Origin: UBA1801 sp035353395
Lineage (GTDB): Bacteria > Acidobacteriota > Holophagae > Holophagales > Holophagaceae
DNA length: 41,270 nucleotides
Reading direction: 5' to 3'
Assembly (NCBI GenBank): GCA_035353395.1
Contig: DAOPZL010000023.1
Span: forward strand, 1 to 41,270
The translations under genes and the position numbers were made by a program. The notes beneath the pieces were generated by a model that was not told the DNA's origin, searched no databases, and saw only the letters and a program-made list of their open reading frames with translations. This document shows, in pieces, positions 1 through 6,640 of the stretch. Every line of letters starts with the position of its first letter. The first letter of the stretch is position 1.

Positions 1-2
1 AC

Positions 3-317
3 CTCCTGGCGGCTTTCCAGGGCGGCATGGGCATGGCCCCTTCCGCATCCTGGGCGCCCCATCACCCCTACCGCTGTTCGGCCCTCTTCGAACCCGTGCA
101 CGGCTCAGCCCCGGACATCGCGGGCAGGGACATGGCCAATCCCCTGGGCATGTTCCTGTCCACGGCCCTCTTCTTCCGACGCGCGGGATGGGAGGCGGAG
201 GCTGGCGCGGTGGAGCGCGCCGTGAGCACCCTCCTCTCGGAGGGCAACGCCACTGCCGATCTGGGAGGTTCCATGCCGTGCCGGGAACTGCAGGGACGCC
301 TGCTCGCGCAGCTCTGA
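3..317 (+). CDS. Isocitrate/isopropylmalate dehydrogenase family, C-terminal end (5' truncated by window edge)
   Basis: Only the last 104 codons are present; the reading frame is open to the window edge. The family oxidatively decarboxylates a 2-hydroxy diacid (3-isopropylmalate in leucine synthesis, isocitrate in the TCA cycle) using NAD(P). The visible block QGGMGMAPSA, followed by FEPVHGSAPDIAGRD and ANPLGM, is the family's conserved nucleotide-binding and dimer region. The residues that separate LeuB from NAD-type isocitrate dehydrogenase lie mostly upstream, so I leave the substrate open. The tail TADLGGS also fits both. It converges with lexA, with only 7 bases between the stop codons and no terminator hairpin visible. 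Confidence 0.9.
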   Translation, partial: LLAAFQGGMGMAPSASWAPHHPYRCSALFEPVHGSAPDIAGRDMANPLGMFLSTALFFRRAGWEAEAGAVERAVSTLLSEGNATADLGGSMPCRELQGRLLAQL

Positions 318-324
318 ACCGGCC

Positions 325-1044
325 TCAGCAGCTCCGCATGACGCCCACGAGGACGCCCTGGATCTGCACCTGTTCCGGCTGGAAACACTTCGGCGTGAGT
401 TCGGGGTTGTGGGGGATGAGCCAGACGCCCTTGGGGTCCTTCCGGAACTCCTTGAGGGTGGCCTCCTCGCCGTCGATCAGCGCCACGACGCGATCCCCGT
501 TCCGGTATTCCCCCCGGCGCTGGAGGACCACGAGGTCGCCGTCCATGATGCAGTCCTGGATCATGGAATCCCCCCGGACCCTCAGCACGAACAGCCCATC
601 CCGGTCCCGGTGGATGCTGTTGGGCACCTCCAGGGGGATCGCCCGGCTCTCGGGGATGAGCGGTGCGCCGGCGGCAACGTCCCCGCAGAAGGGATAGGCC
701 TTCACCGGAACCCGTTCCAGGTCCTGCGGGGCGGATTCCTCATCGGAGCCAGTCCTCCCGGGCCCGGCCACGATGATGTTGTTGCCGCAGCCGTGGCTGC
801 GGTCGAGGAATCCCTTCTCGATGAGGTGCTGCACGTGCTTGTGGATCGTGCTCACCGCGCTGGAGCCCACGCCTTCCGCGATCTCCTTCAGCGTGGGGCT
901 GCGGCCCTCCTCCTCGAGGAACTTGTGGATATAGTGCAGGACGGCCTGCTGGCGCTTGGTGAGGTTGGTCTGCTTCATGGCATCAACGTAGGCGAACCAA
1001 GGTACGGAGTCAACCGGTTTTTCGCTTTTTTTCGGCTTGTCCAT
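325..1044 (-). CDS. lexA: LexA repressor, SOS regulator
   Basis: LexA is the SOS repressor that inactivates itself by autoproteolysis on activated RecA. The product is 239 aa, about 35 longer than usual. After a roughly 23-residue charged N-terminal extension comes the winged helix-turn-helix (about 24-90, with RSPTLKEIAEGVG), a linker, and the S24 peptidase fold. The cleavage site is VAAG (Ala125-Gly126), the nucleophile Ser160 (GDSM) and the general base Lys198 (ATLK). I chose ATG 1044 because GGAGGG lies 7 bases upstream. ATG 978 (MKQTNLT) would remove the extension and give a family-typical length. The upstream region has candidate self-regulatory palindromes. Function is secure; the start is moderately so. 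Confidence 0.95.
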   Translation of the reverse strand: MDKPKKSEKPVDSVPWFAYVDAMKQTNLTKRQQAVLHYIHKFLEEEGRSPTLKEIAEGVGSSAVSTIHKHVQHLIEKGFLDRSHGCGNNIIVAGPGRTGSDEESAPQDLERVPVKAYPFCGDVAAGAPLIPESRAIPLEVPNSIHRDRDGLFVLRVRGDSMIQDCIMDGDLVVLQRRGEYRNGDRVVALIDGEEATLKEFRKDPKGVWLIPHNPELTPKCFQPEQVQIQGVLVGVMRSC

Positions 1045-1119
1045 GGAGACTCCCTCCGGATTTTTTCGCTTCCCCGTGGGGGCCCGATGATCATCCCATG
1101 TCTCAACTGCTGTTTTGTG

Positions 1120-1163
1120 GGCATATCTTTGCCAACGAATGGTTTGAAAGGACATTCATGTCC
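1120..1163 (-). promoter_or_regulatory. Candidate lexA operator region with two palindromes
   Basis: Two inverted repeats lie upstream of lexA. GGCA-N6-TGCC is at 1120-1133, and GGACAT-TC-ATGTCC, a perfect 6+2+6 palindrome, is at 1150-1163. Between them, on the minus strand, is a weak TTTCAA...TATGCC promoter-like pair with an 18-base spacer. LexA commonly represses its own gene, so these are candidate operators. Neither matches the proteobacterial CTGT-N8-ACAG or the Gram-positive GAAC-N4-GTTC box, so the assignment is by position only. Confidence 0.3.
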
Positions 1164-1380
1164 CGGTCCCGGGGTGCCGAGCTGCAAGCGGAAGAAACAC
1201 TAATGGCGATGAATATTTATTCGATCGGAATCGCCCTCGTCATGGATTCGGGCAGCGAGCAAGACCCCCGCGTGCCGCTGCGGGCGCCCTTCCGGACGAG
1301 GATCCCCGTCCGGGACGCTGCGTCAAGCCCGGGCCAGATGGCTCCGCAGACCTGCATGCGCGAACGGCGGCAGCCTTGGA

Positions 1381-1408
1381 TTGACGGAAATCCAGGGTCA
1401 GCTAGACT
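1381..1408 (+). promoter_or_regulatory. Sigma-70-type promoter of tRNA-Ala
   Basis: TTGACG (1381-1386) and TAGACT (1403-1408) are separated by 16 bases, matching the -35/-10 consensus at 5/6 and 4/6. Transcription would begin about 6-7 bases downstream, a few bases before the tRNA's 5' end at 1421. The position and hexamers suit a strong stable-RNA promoter. Confidence 0.65.
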
Positions 1409-1420
1409 GATACTTCGCCC

Positions 1421-1496
1421 GGGGCTGTAGCTCAGCTGGGAGAGCGCTGCAATCGCACTGCAGAGGTCGACGGTTCGATCCCGTTCAGCTCCACCA
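1421..1496 (+). tRNA. tRNA-Ala, anticodon CGC (reads GCG)
   Basis: The 76-nt gene folds into a full cloverleaf. The acceptor stem is GGGGCTG/CAGCTCC with one G-U pair. The anticodon stem CTGCA/TGCAG encloses loop ATCGCAC, giving anticodon CGC. The T-arm contains GGTTCGATCCC. The 3' CCA is encoded. A GCG-reading tRNA suits the very G+C-rich codon use of the neighbours. It has its own promoter upstream and a terminator immediately downstream, so it is a single-gene unit. Confidence 0.97.
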
Positions 1497-1499
1497 AGA

Positions 1500-1530
1500 C
1501 CCCCTAGAGGAATCTGGGGGGTTCTTGTTT
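1500..1530 (+). terminator. Rho-independent terminator after tRNA-Ala
   Basis: The stem CCCCCTAGA/TCTGGGGGG (9 bp including one T-G wobble) closes a GGAA tetraloop and is followed by TTCTTGTTT. It begins four bases after the encoded CCA of tRNA-Ala. Confidence 0.9.
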
Positions 1531-1632
1531 CATGACGGCATGGACCGGGCGAGCCGGGGAACGACTGCCGCCCAGCCGGTCATCGTTCCCGCCTCCGCGG
1601 CGCCCCCCCATCCTTCCACGACAGGTCCCCTC

Positions 1633-1923
1633 ATGTCCTGGCGCACCCTGCTCAAGATCGCCTTCGCGGCCGCCTCCACCCTGGGCGTCTACACCACCCT
1701 GCTCCTGGCGCACGACTACGTGCTGGCGCTCCTCGGGAGACAGCAGGAGGAGTGGCAGATCGCCTTCGAGGTCGCGCCGTTCCCCATCCTCCTCGGGCTC
1801 CTGTCCCTGGCGATCGCCCTCCTCGCCAGGCCGCGCTTCCCCGCGGTGCTCCTCGCCCTCTGCCTGGGGATCATCGTCCTCCCGGCATTGATGTACTGCC
1901 TGGTCTCGATGCGCATCTACTAG
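1633..1923 (+). CDS. Small hypothetical membrane protein
   Basis: This is a 96-aa protein of no family I recognise. It has three hydrophobic segments: about residues 8-32 (with LLLAHDYVLALL), 49-65 (FPILLGLLSLAIALLA) and 68-93 (VLLALCLGIIVLPALMYC). That implies an inner-membrane protein with a short charged loop (GRQQEEW) between the first two. I chose ATG 1633, which begins just before the first membrane segment; the frame stays open upstream to 1525, but those codons read as Pro/Ala-rich noise. The ribosome-binding site is weak (ACAGG). It lies between the tRNA-Ala terminator and a broken regulator gene, so the locus may be a decayed insertion. Confidence 0.5.
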   Translation: MSWRTLLKIAFAAASTLGVYTTLLLAHDYVLALLGRQQEEWQIAFEVAPFPILLGLLSLAIALLARPRFPAVLLALCLGIIVLPALMYCLVSMRIY

Positions 1924-2089
1924 GGCAGGACCACCTCGCGAGATCGCGCACGCCCTGTACATATCCCCGACCACCGTGACCTTCCACCGCGGCAACATCC
2001 GCCAGAAGCTGGGCCTTCACCGGAGCGGCGCGCAGCTCGCCTCCCGGGTGGACGTCAAGGCCCTGGCCCCGCAGGCGGGGGAGGCGTGA
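1924..2089 (+). pseudogene. LuxR-type helix-turn-helix remnant, frameshifted
   Basis: From 1940 the frame reads EIAHALYISPTTVTFHRGN and continues to IRQKLGLHRSG before stopping at 2087-2089. This is the recognition half of a LuxR/GerE DNA-binding domain. The residues that should precede it (GRTTS, 1924-1938) lie in a different frame, so a one-base shift falls near 1939. No start codon, receiver or PAS domain precedes it: upstream is the stop of the small membrane protein. I read this as the 3' scar of a deleted response-regulator-like gene. A sequencing error could explain the frameshift but not the missing N-terminal domain. Confidence 0.6.
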
Positions 2090-2119
2090 GTCCCGTCGCC
2101 GGAAGGTCCCCCGGGGCGG

Positions 2120-2125
2120 TAGACT
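2120..2125 (+). promoter_or_regulatory. Candidate -10 element of the aldo/keto reductase gene
   Basis: TAGACT, preceded by GCGG, lies 40 bases before the start codon, leaving a leader that contains the AAGGAGG ribosome-binding site. The same hexamer is used at the tRNA-Ala promoter. No clear -35 is visible. Confidence 0.35.
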
Positions 2126-2164
2126 CGAGTGCCCCGGGACGACCCGGCGGGCAAGGAGGTTCAC

Positions 2165-3145
2165 ATGCTCTATCGGAGGCTGGGCCGCAGCGGCCTCAAG
2201 GTCAGCGTTCTTTCCCTCGGTTCCTGGGTCACCTACGCCAACCAGGTCGACGTCAAGTCGGCGGTGGAGATGCTGGCCGCCGCCATGGCCGCGGGGGTGA
2301 ACTTCTTCGACAACGCCGAGGTCTACGCCAACGGGGAAAGCGAATCCGTGATGGGCGAGGCCTTCCGGCGCCTGGGATGGCCGCGCCTGAACTACGTGGT
2401 CTCGACCAAGTTCTTCTGGGGCCTCGACCGGAGCGGCGAGGGCATCAACCGCCGGAACACCCTGAACCGGAAGTACCTGGCCCAGGCCATCGACGGTTCC
2501 CTCAAGCGTTTCGGACTGGATTACGTCGACCTGGTCTACTGCCACCGCCCCGATCCGCACACGCCCGTGGAGGAGACGGTCTGGGCCATGAGCGACATGA
2601 TCACCCAGGGCAAGGCCCTCTACTGGGGCACGAGCGAGTGGAGCGCCGACGAGATCCGGGCGGCCTGGAACATCGCGGAGCGCCACCACCTCCACAAGCC
2701 GGTGATGGAGCAGCCGCAGTACCACCTCTTCCACCGAAGGCGCGTGGAGCAGGAATATGCGCGGCTCTACGAGGACATCGGACTGGGGCTCACGACCTGG
2801 AGTCCCCTGGCGTCGGGCCTGCTCACGGGCAAGTACAGGAACGGGATCCCGGCGGACAGCCGCGGCGCGATGAAGGGCATGGAGTGGCTGCACGCGGACC
2901 TGCTCGACCCGGCGAGGAACCAGGCCGTGGAGAAGCTCGAGGCCATTGCCGCCGAGCTCGGCGGCAGCGTGTCGCAGCTGGCCATCGCCTGGGCCGCGCG
3001 GAACCCGAACGTGAGCACGGTGATCACCGGCGCTTCGAAGTTCTCCCAGATGCAGAACAACCTCGAGGCGCTGCCGCTGATGGAGAGGCTCTCGCCCGAG
3101 ATCCTGGCCCGAATCGACGAACTGACCCTCCCGCTGGCGGACTGA
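2165..3145 (+). CDS. Aldo/keto reductase, Kv-beta-like (AKR6-type)
   Basis: This is an NADPH-dependent carbonyl reductase with a TIM-barrel fold, probably cytoplasmic; the substrate is unknown. The 326-aa product carries the AKR tetrad Asp49 and Tyr54 (FFDNAEVY), Lys82 (STKFF) and His127 (YCHRPD). The block GLTTWSPLASGLLTGKY is typical of the voltage-gated potassium channel beta-subunit branch, which also includes bacterial detoxifying reductases. ATG 2165 has a strong AAGGAGG five bases upstream. It is a single-gene unit that converges with the hybrid kinase gene across a 6-base gap. Family confidence is high; physiological role is unknown. Confidence 0.92.
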   Translation: MLYRRLGRSGLKVSVLSLGSWVTYANQVDVKSAVEMLAAAMAAGVNFFDNAEVYANGESESVMGEAFRRLGWPRLNYVVSTKFFWGLDRSGEGINRRNTLNRKYLAQAIDGSLKRFGLDYVDLVYCHRPDPHTPVEETVWAMSDMITQGKALYWGTSEWSADEIRAAWNIAERHHLHKPVMEQPQYHLFHRRRVEQEYARLYEDIGLGLTTWSPLASGLLTGKYRNGIPADSRGAMKGMEWLHADLLDPARNQAVEKLEAIAAELGGSVSQLAIAWAARNPNVSTVITGASKFSQMQNNLEALPLMERLSPEILARIDELTLPLAD

Positions 3146-3151
3146 GGGACC

Positions 3152-4810
3152 TCACGCCTCGAGGGTCTCCCGCACCTTCCTGAGGAGGGCGTCCGCGGAG
3201 AATGGCTTCTGGAGGAACGGCGTCCTGTCGTCCAGGGCGCCGTCGAAGAAGGCGGCGTCGTCCGTGTAGCCGGAAGTGAAGAGGACCCTCGTGTCCGGGC
3301 GGGAGTTCCGGAGGCTCTCGGCCAGCTGCCGCCCGTTCATGCCCGGCATGACCATGTCCGTCATGACCAAGTGGATCGCGCCTTGGCGCTCGTGACTGAC
3401 CTGCAGGGCCTCGTGGCCGTTCCTCGCGGGGATCACGGAATAGCCGGCATCCTTGAGGATCTCGAGGGTCACGTCGCGCACGAAGTCCTCGTCCTCGACC
3501 AGCAGGATGATCTCCGAGCCCCGCCCCGACGAGTCCTGGGCCTTGTCCCCGTCCGGGAACGGAAGGCCATCGGTCGCCGCGGGCAGCGAGATCCTGAAGG
3601 TCGCGCCCCAGCCGACTTCGCTTTCCACCGTGATGTCCCCGCCGCTCTGCTTGACGATTCCGTAGACGGTGGAGAGACCCAGTCCGGTTCCCCTGCCCGC
3701 GTCCTTCGTGGTGAAGAAGGGCTCGAAGATCCGGCTGAGCGTCTCCTTGTCCATGCCGTGGCCCGTGTCGGTGACGGAGAGCTGGACGCGCGCCCCGGAG
3801 GAAGGCTTTTCGCCGGCGCAGGTGGTCTCCAGGAGGATCCGCCCTCCGTCGGGCTCGGCGTCCCGGGCGTTGATGACGAGGTTCATGATGACCTGCTCGA
3901 GCTGACCGGGATCGATCCTCACCCTGGGGATCGTGGGATCCAGGACCACCGCCAGTTCGATGTGCTCGCCGATCAGGCGCCGGAGCATGGCTTCCATGTT
4001 GTTGACGCACGCGTTCAGGTCCACGAGCTTCGGCTGCAGGACCTGCCTGCGGCTGAAGGCCAGAAGCTGGCGGGTGAGCATCGCCGCGCGGTCCGAGGCC
4101 TTCTGGATCTCCATCAGGTTCCTGCGCAGCGGGACCGGTTCGTGCAGGCGGGTCATGGCCAGGTCGCAATAGCCGCGGATGGCGGTGAGGAGGTTGTTGA
4201 AGTCGTGGGACACGCCTCCCGCCAACCGGCCCACCGCCTCCATCTTCTGGGACTGGCGGAGCTGGTCCTGGGCGCTGAGCAGCGATTCCTCGGCCCGCCG
4301 GCGCTCCGTGATGTTCCGGACGAGGGCGATGATCTGGTCCCCGAGGAAGGGCACGAGCCTGGCCTCATAGTGGGCCTCGCCTCCCCGGACCTGCATGGAG
4401 TAGTCCAGGCTCGTGGAGGTCCGGGTGTCCCGCACCCGCGCCAGAGCCAGATCGAAGGCCCTTCCCGCCTCGGGGACGGGGAGGTCCTGGATCCGTTTCC
4501 CGATCAGCTGCTCCGCCGGAAGCAGGAATTCGTCCTTGCCGCCTCCCTTGCAGTTGAGGATCACTCCCCGGTCGTCCAGCCGGAAGAAGAGGTCCGGGAA
4601 GGTCCCGATGAGCGTCCCCAATTCAGCGTTGGCCTGCATGAGTTCCCGGGAACTCAGCTCCAGGGCGCGCTCCATCAGCATCCGGTCCGCGTCGAAATCG
4701 CGGTAGGTCCTGTCGATCATGGACAGGAAGGGCAGCAGCCCGTCCGGGACGACATCGCCGAACTGCCGCCTGAGCTGTCGGTTCAGAAGGCTGTGCATGG
4801 GGCCCGGCAC
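3152..4810 (-). CDS. PAS-domain hybrid sensor histidine kinase with C-terminal receiver
   Basis: This is a 552-aa signalling kinase with no membrane segment, so cytoplasmic sensing is likely. Counted from the GTG start, a PAS domain spans about 60-170. The HisKA H-box is SHDFN with phospho-His202, then come the N-box (NLVINARDA, near 314), the G1 box DTGHGM, FEPFFTTK and the G2 box GTGLGL. A receiver domain starts near 433 (LLVEDED), with phospho-acceptor Asp485 (TDMVMPG) and conserved Lys in LQKPFS. No DNA-binding or enzymatic output follows. GTG 4810 lies one base from the FIST gene's stop and 6 bases after GAGG; ATG 4798 is the alternative. The FIST protein is presumably its input partner. 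Confidence 0.92.
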   Translation of the reverse strand: MPGPMHSLLNRQLRRQFGDVVPDGLLPFLSMIDRTYRDFDADRMLMERALELSSRELMQANAELGTLIGTFPDLFFRLDDRGVILNCKGGGKDEFLLPAEQLIGKRIQDLPVPEAGRAFDLALARVRDTRTSTSLDYSMQVRGGEAHYEARLVPFLGDQIIALVRNITERRRAEESLLSAQDQLRQSQKMEAVGRLAGGVSHDFNNLLTAIRGYCDLAMTRLHEPVPLRRNLMEIQKASDRAAMLTRQLLAFSRRQVLQPKLVDLNACVNNMEAMLRRLIGEHIELAVVLDPTIPRVRIDPGQLEQVIMNLVINARDAEPDGGRILLETTCAGEKPSSGARVQLSVTDTGHGMDKETLSRIFEPFFTTKDAGRGTGLGLSTVYGIVKQSGGDITVESEVGWGATFRISLPAATDGLPFPDGDKAQDSSGRGSEIILLVEDEDFVRDVTLEILKDAGYSVIPARNGHEALQVSHERQGAIHLVMTDMVMPGMNGRQLAESLRNSRPDTRVLFTSGYTDDAAFFDGALDDRTPFLQKPFSADALLRKVRETLEA

Positions 4811-4811
4811 A

Positions 4812-5951
4812 TCACACCTCGGCAAAGGCCGTGATGGTCATGGTCTGGTTGTGCATCTCGCACTTCGCGTTCGGGGAGAAGGGGGAGATCTCGCCGTAGG
4901 AATAGAACCCCGTCAGCACCGCGCCGGCGCCGAGGACGTCCCGGACTTCCTCCACCTCCTCCTCGATCCGCTGCTTGAGCACCAGCTTCCTGCCGACGCA
5001 GCTGATGAGGACGGCCAGCTCCGGCTTCAGCCCGGCCATCGCGCCGCCGCAGACCCTGGCTGCCCCGGCGGCCCCGTCGATGAGCCGCTCGAAGTTCGCC
5101 TTCATCAGGCGCGCATAGGCCCCCTGGGGAACGTCCCCGGCGAAGACCATGCTGCCGCTCTCCCGGTCCACGCCGAGGATCGTCCTGACCACGGGATCGT
5201 CCTGGCTGTTCATCCGGATGCTGAGGGGGAAGCGCAGGCCCGTGGCCGGAAGGCCCGGCGCGTATTCCCCCAGGTATTCCATGTAGAGGTCCAGCGCCGG
5301 CCTGCCGTCCAGTTCGTAGAGCACGTTGCCGACGGAGCGCGTGATCACCCGCTCCGGTCCGAAGGGATCCCATCCCCCCAGGGAGCCGTAGCCGACCCTG
5401 AGGTTGCCGCCGTAGAAGCCGATGGCGGCGACGGCGCCGGCTTCCGGCTCCCCGTCGCAGAGGACCATGGTTTCTTCGAAGGCCCATCCGTCCGCGGACA
5501 ATCCCCCGGTCACCGTCACTTCCGGAGGCAGCGCCTCCAGCAGGCCCGCCACCAGCTCGGTGCCGTTGACGCGGAGCCCGTCGGAAAGGACCATGACGTG
5601 CACGAGCCCGTCCTTGTTCAGGGACCCGCTCAGGAAACGCCCCACGCCCCTGCTCTCCCGGGCGTGACCGATCCTGGTCCAGGCGCCTTCGACCCTCGTG
5701 GAATCGAAGCTGACCGCAGTGAGCACCAGGCTGTCGTCGTGCACCTGGATCCCCCCGATCTCCCCGGCCGTCGAGCAGCCGATCCAGTGGGCGTTCGGAT
5801 AGGCCCTCCGCGCCTCCGCCAGGATCCCGGGATCCCCCAGGACCGACCTGCCGCCGAACAGGAATACCAGCTGGGCCGAGGCCCCCAGTTCGCCGGGGAG
5901 CGCCCCGCTCCAGCCCAGAGACTCCTTCCAGAGCCGTTGCTCGACTTTCAT
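4812..5951 (-). CDS. FIST domain sensor protein
   Basis: FIST domains are predicted small-ligand sensors found in bacterial signal transduction. The 379-aa product covers both halves. FIST_N is about 25-220, with WIGCSTAGEI, VLSDGLRVNG and VTGGLSADG. FIST_C is about 225-365, ending in GFYSYGEISPF and NQTMTITAF. There is no signal peptide or membrane helix. ATG 5951 has GGAGG nine bases upstream. It is transcribed first, and the hybrid kinase gene starts one base after its stop, indicating translational coupling and a sensor-kinase pair. It is divergent from ruvA. The ligand is unknown; amino-acid-like ligands have been proposed for the family. Confidence 0.9.
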   Translation of the reverse strand: MKVEQRLWKESLGWSGALPGELGASAQLVFLFGGRSVLGDPGILAEARRAYPNAHWIGCSTAGEIGGIQVHDDSLVLTAVSFDSTRVEGAWTRIGHARESRGVGRFLSGSLNKDGLVHVMVLSDGLRVNGTELVAGLLEALPPEVTVTGGLSADGWAFEETMVLCDGEPEAGAVAAIGFYGGNLRVGYGSLGGWDPFGPERVITRSVGNVLYELDGRPALDLYMEYLGEYAPGLPATGLRFPLSIRMNSQDDPVVRTILGVDRESGSMVFAGDVPQGAYARLMKANFERLIDGAAGAARVCGGAMAGLKPELAVLISCVGRKLVLKQRIEEEVEEVRDVLGAGAVLTGFYSYGEISPFSPNAKCEMHNQTMTITAFAEV

Positions 5952-6037
5952 GCACGCCCTCCGCTCGCTCGATCAGCAAGGCGGTTCCACGGCTCGAGAT
6001 CGAGGGAGCCATGGGGCCCGGGGGGAGCCGACTCCGC

Positions 6038-6043
6038 TATGCT
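6038..6043 (+). promoter_or_regulatory. Candidate -10 element of ruvA, leaderless spacing
   Basis: TATGCT is followed by exactly six bases (GGACCC) and then the ruvA ATG at 6050, so transcription would begin at or next to the start codon. No Shine-Dalgarno sequence lies in the usual place. The same arrangement recurs at 21278 and 33073. Confidence 0.4.
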
Positions 6044-6049
6044 GGACCC

Positions 6050-6640
6050 ATGATAGGCCGACTTCGCGGTGAACTCGTCAGGAAGCTGCCCAACCTCGCC
6101 GTGGTGGAATGCGGGGGGGTGGGCTACGAGTGCGCGATCTCCCTGGGCACCTACGGCGCCCTGCCGGAACAGGGCGAGCAGGTCGTGCTCCACGTGGAGA
6201 CCCTGCTGCGGGAGAACGACCTGAGCCTGCTCGGGTTCGCCACCCCGCAGGAGCGGACGGCCTACCGCCTCCTGGTGAAGGTGGACGGCGTGGGACCCAA
6301 GCTGGCCCTGGCCGCCCTGGGAGCCCTCCCCCTGGAGGACCTGACCCAGGCCATCCGGGGTCGGGACGTGAAAGCCCTCACGCGCATTCCCGGCATCGGG
6401 AAGAAGACCGCCGAGAAGCTCTGCTTCGAACTCTCGGAAAAGCTTGGAGGCCTGACGGGGCTGGAAGGGATCGGCCCCCTGTCGGCGCCCCAGGATACCT
6501 GGGAGCAGGACCTGCGCTCCGCCCTCACCAACCTCGGATTCCGGGAGGACGCCGTGATCCCGGTCGTCGCCGAGCTGAAGCTCCAGAAACCCCCCCTTCC
6601 GGAAGCCATCCGGCAGGCCTTGAAAGCGTTCCAGCGATGA
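6050..6640 (+). CDS. ruvA: Holliday junction DNA helicase subunit RuvA
   Basis: RuvA tetramers bind the four-way junction and guide RuvB during branch migration in recombinational repair. The 196-aa length is typical. The N-terminal OB fold begins MIGRLRGEL. Tandem helix-hairpin-helix motifs follow at VDGVGPKLALAAL and IPGIGKKTAEKL. The C-terminal RuvB-binding three-helix domain contains DLRSALTNLGF. I took ATG 6050, the family-typical start. It has no recognisable Shine-Dalgarno sequence, but TATGCT sits six bases upstream. Its stop overlaps the next gene's start (ATGA). ruvB and ruvC are not in the window. Confidence 0.97.
   Translation: MIGRLRGELVRKLPNLAVVECGGVGYECAISLGTYGALPEQGEQVVLHVETLLRENDLSLLGFATPQERTAYRLLVKVDGVGPKLALAALGALPLEDLTQAIRGRDVKALTRIPGIGKKTAEKLCFELSEKLGGLTGLEGIGPLSAPQDTWEQDLRSALTNLGFREDAVIPVVAELKLQKPPLPEAIRQALKAFQR

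Larger units (their letters stand above)
1045..1420. other. Intergenic region lexA / tRNA-Ala
   Basis: There are 376 bases without a convincing gene. It holds the candidate lexA control region (1120-1163), an A+T-rich nested hairpin at 1205-1235 (outer arms GGCGAT/ATCGCC, inner GAATA-TT-TATTC) and the tRNA-Ala promoter at its right end. An open frame at 1098-1430 has no ribosome-binding site and no recognisable product. I see nothing interpretable in about 1240-1380. Confidence 0.5.

Noticed and set aside
1098..1430. 110-codon frame between lexA and tRNA-Ala
   Set aside because: It has no ribosome-binding site or recognisable product and runs through the tRNA promoter into the tRNA.
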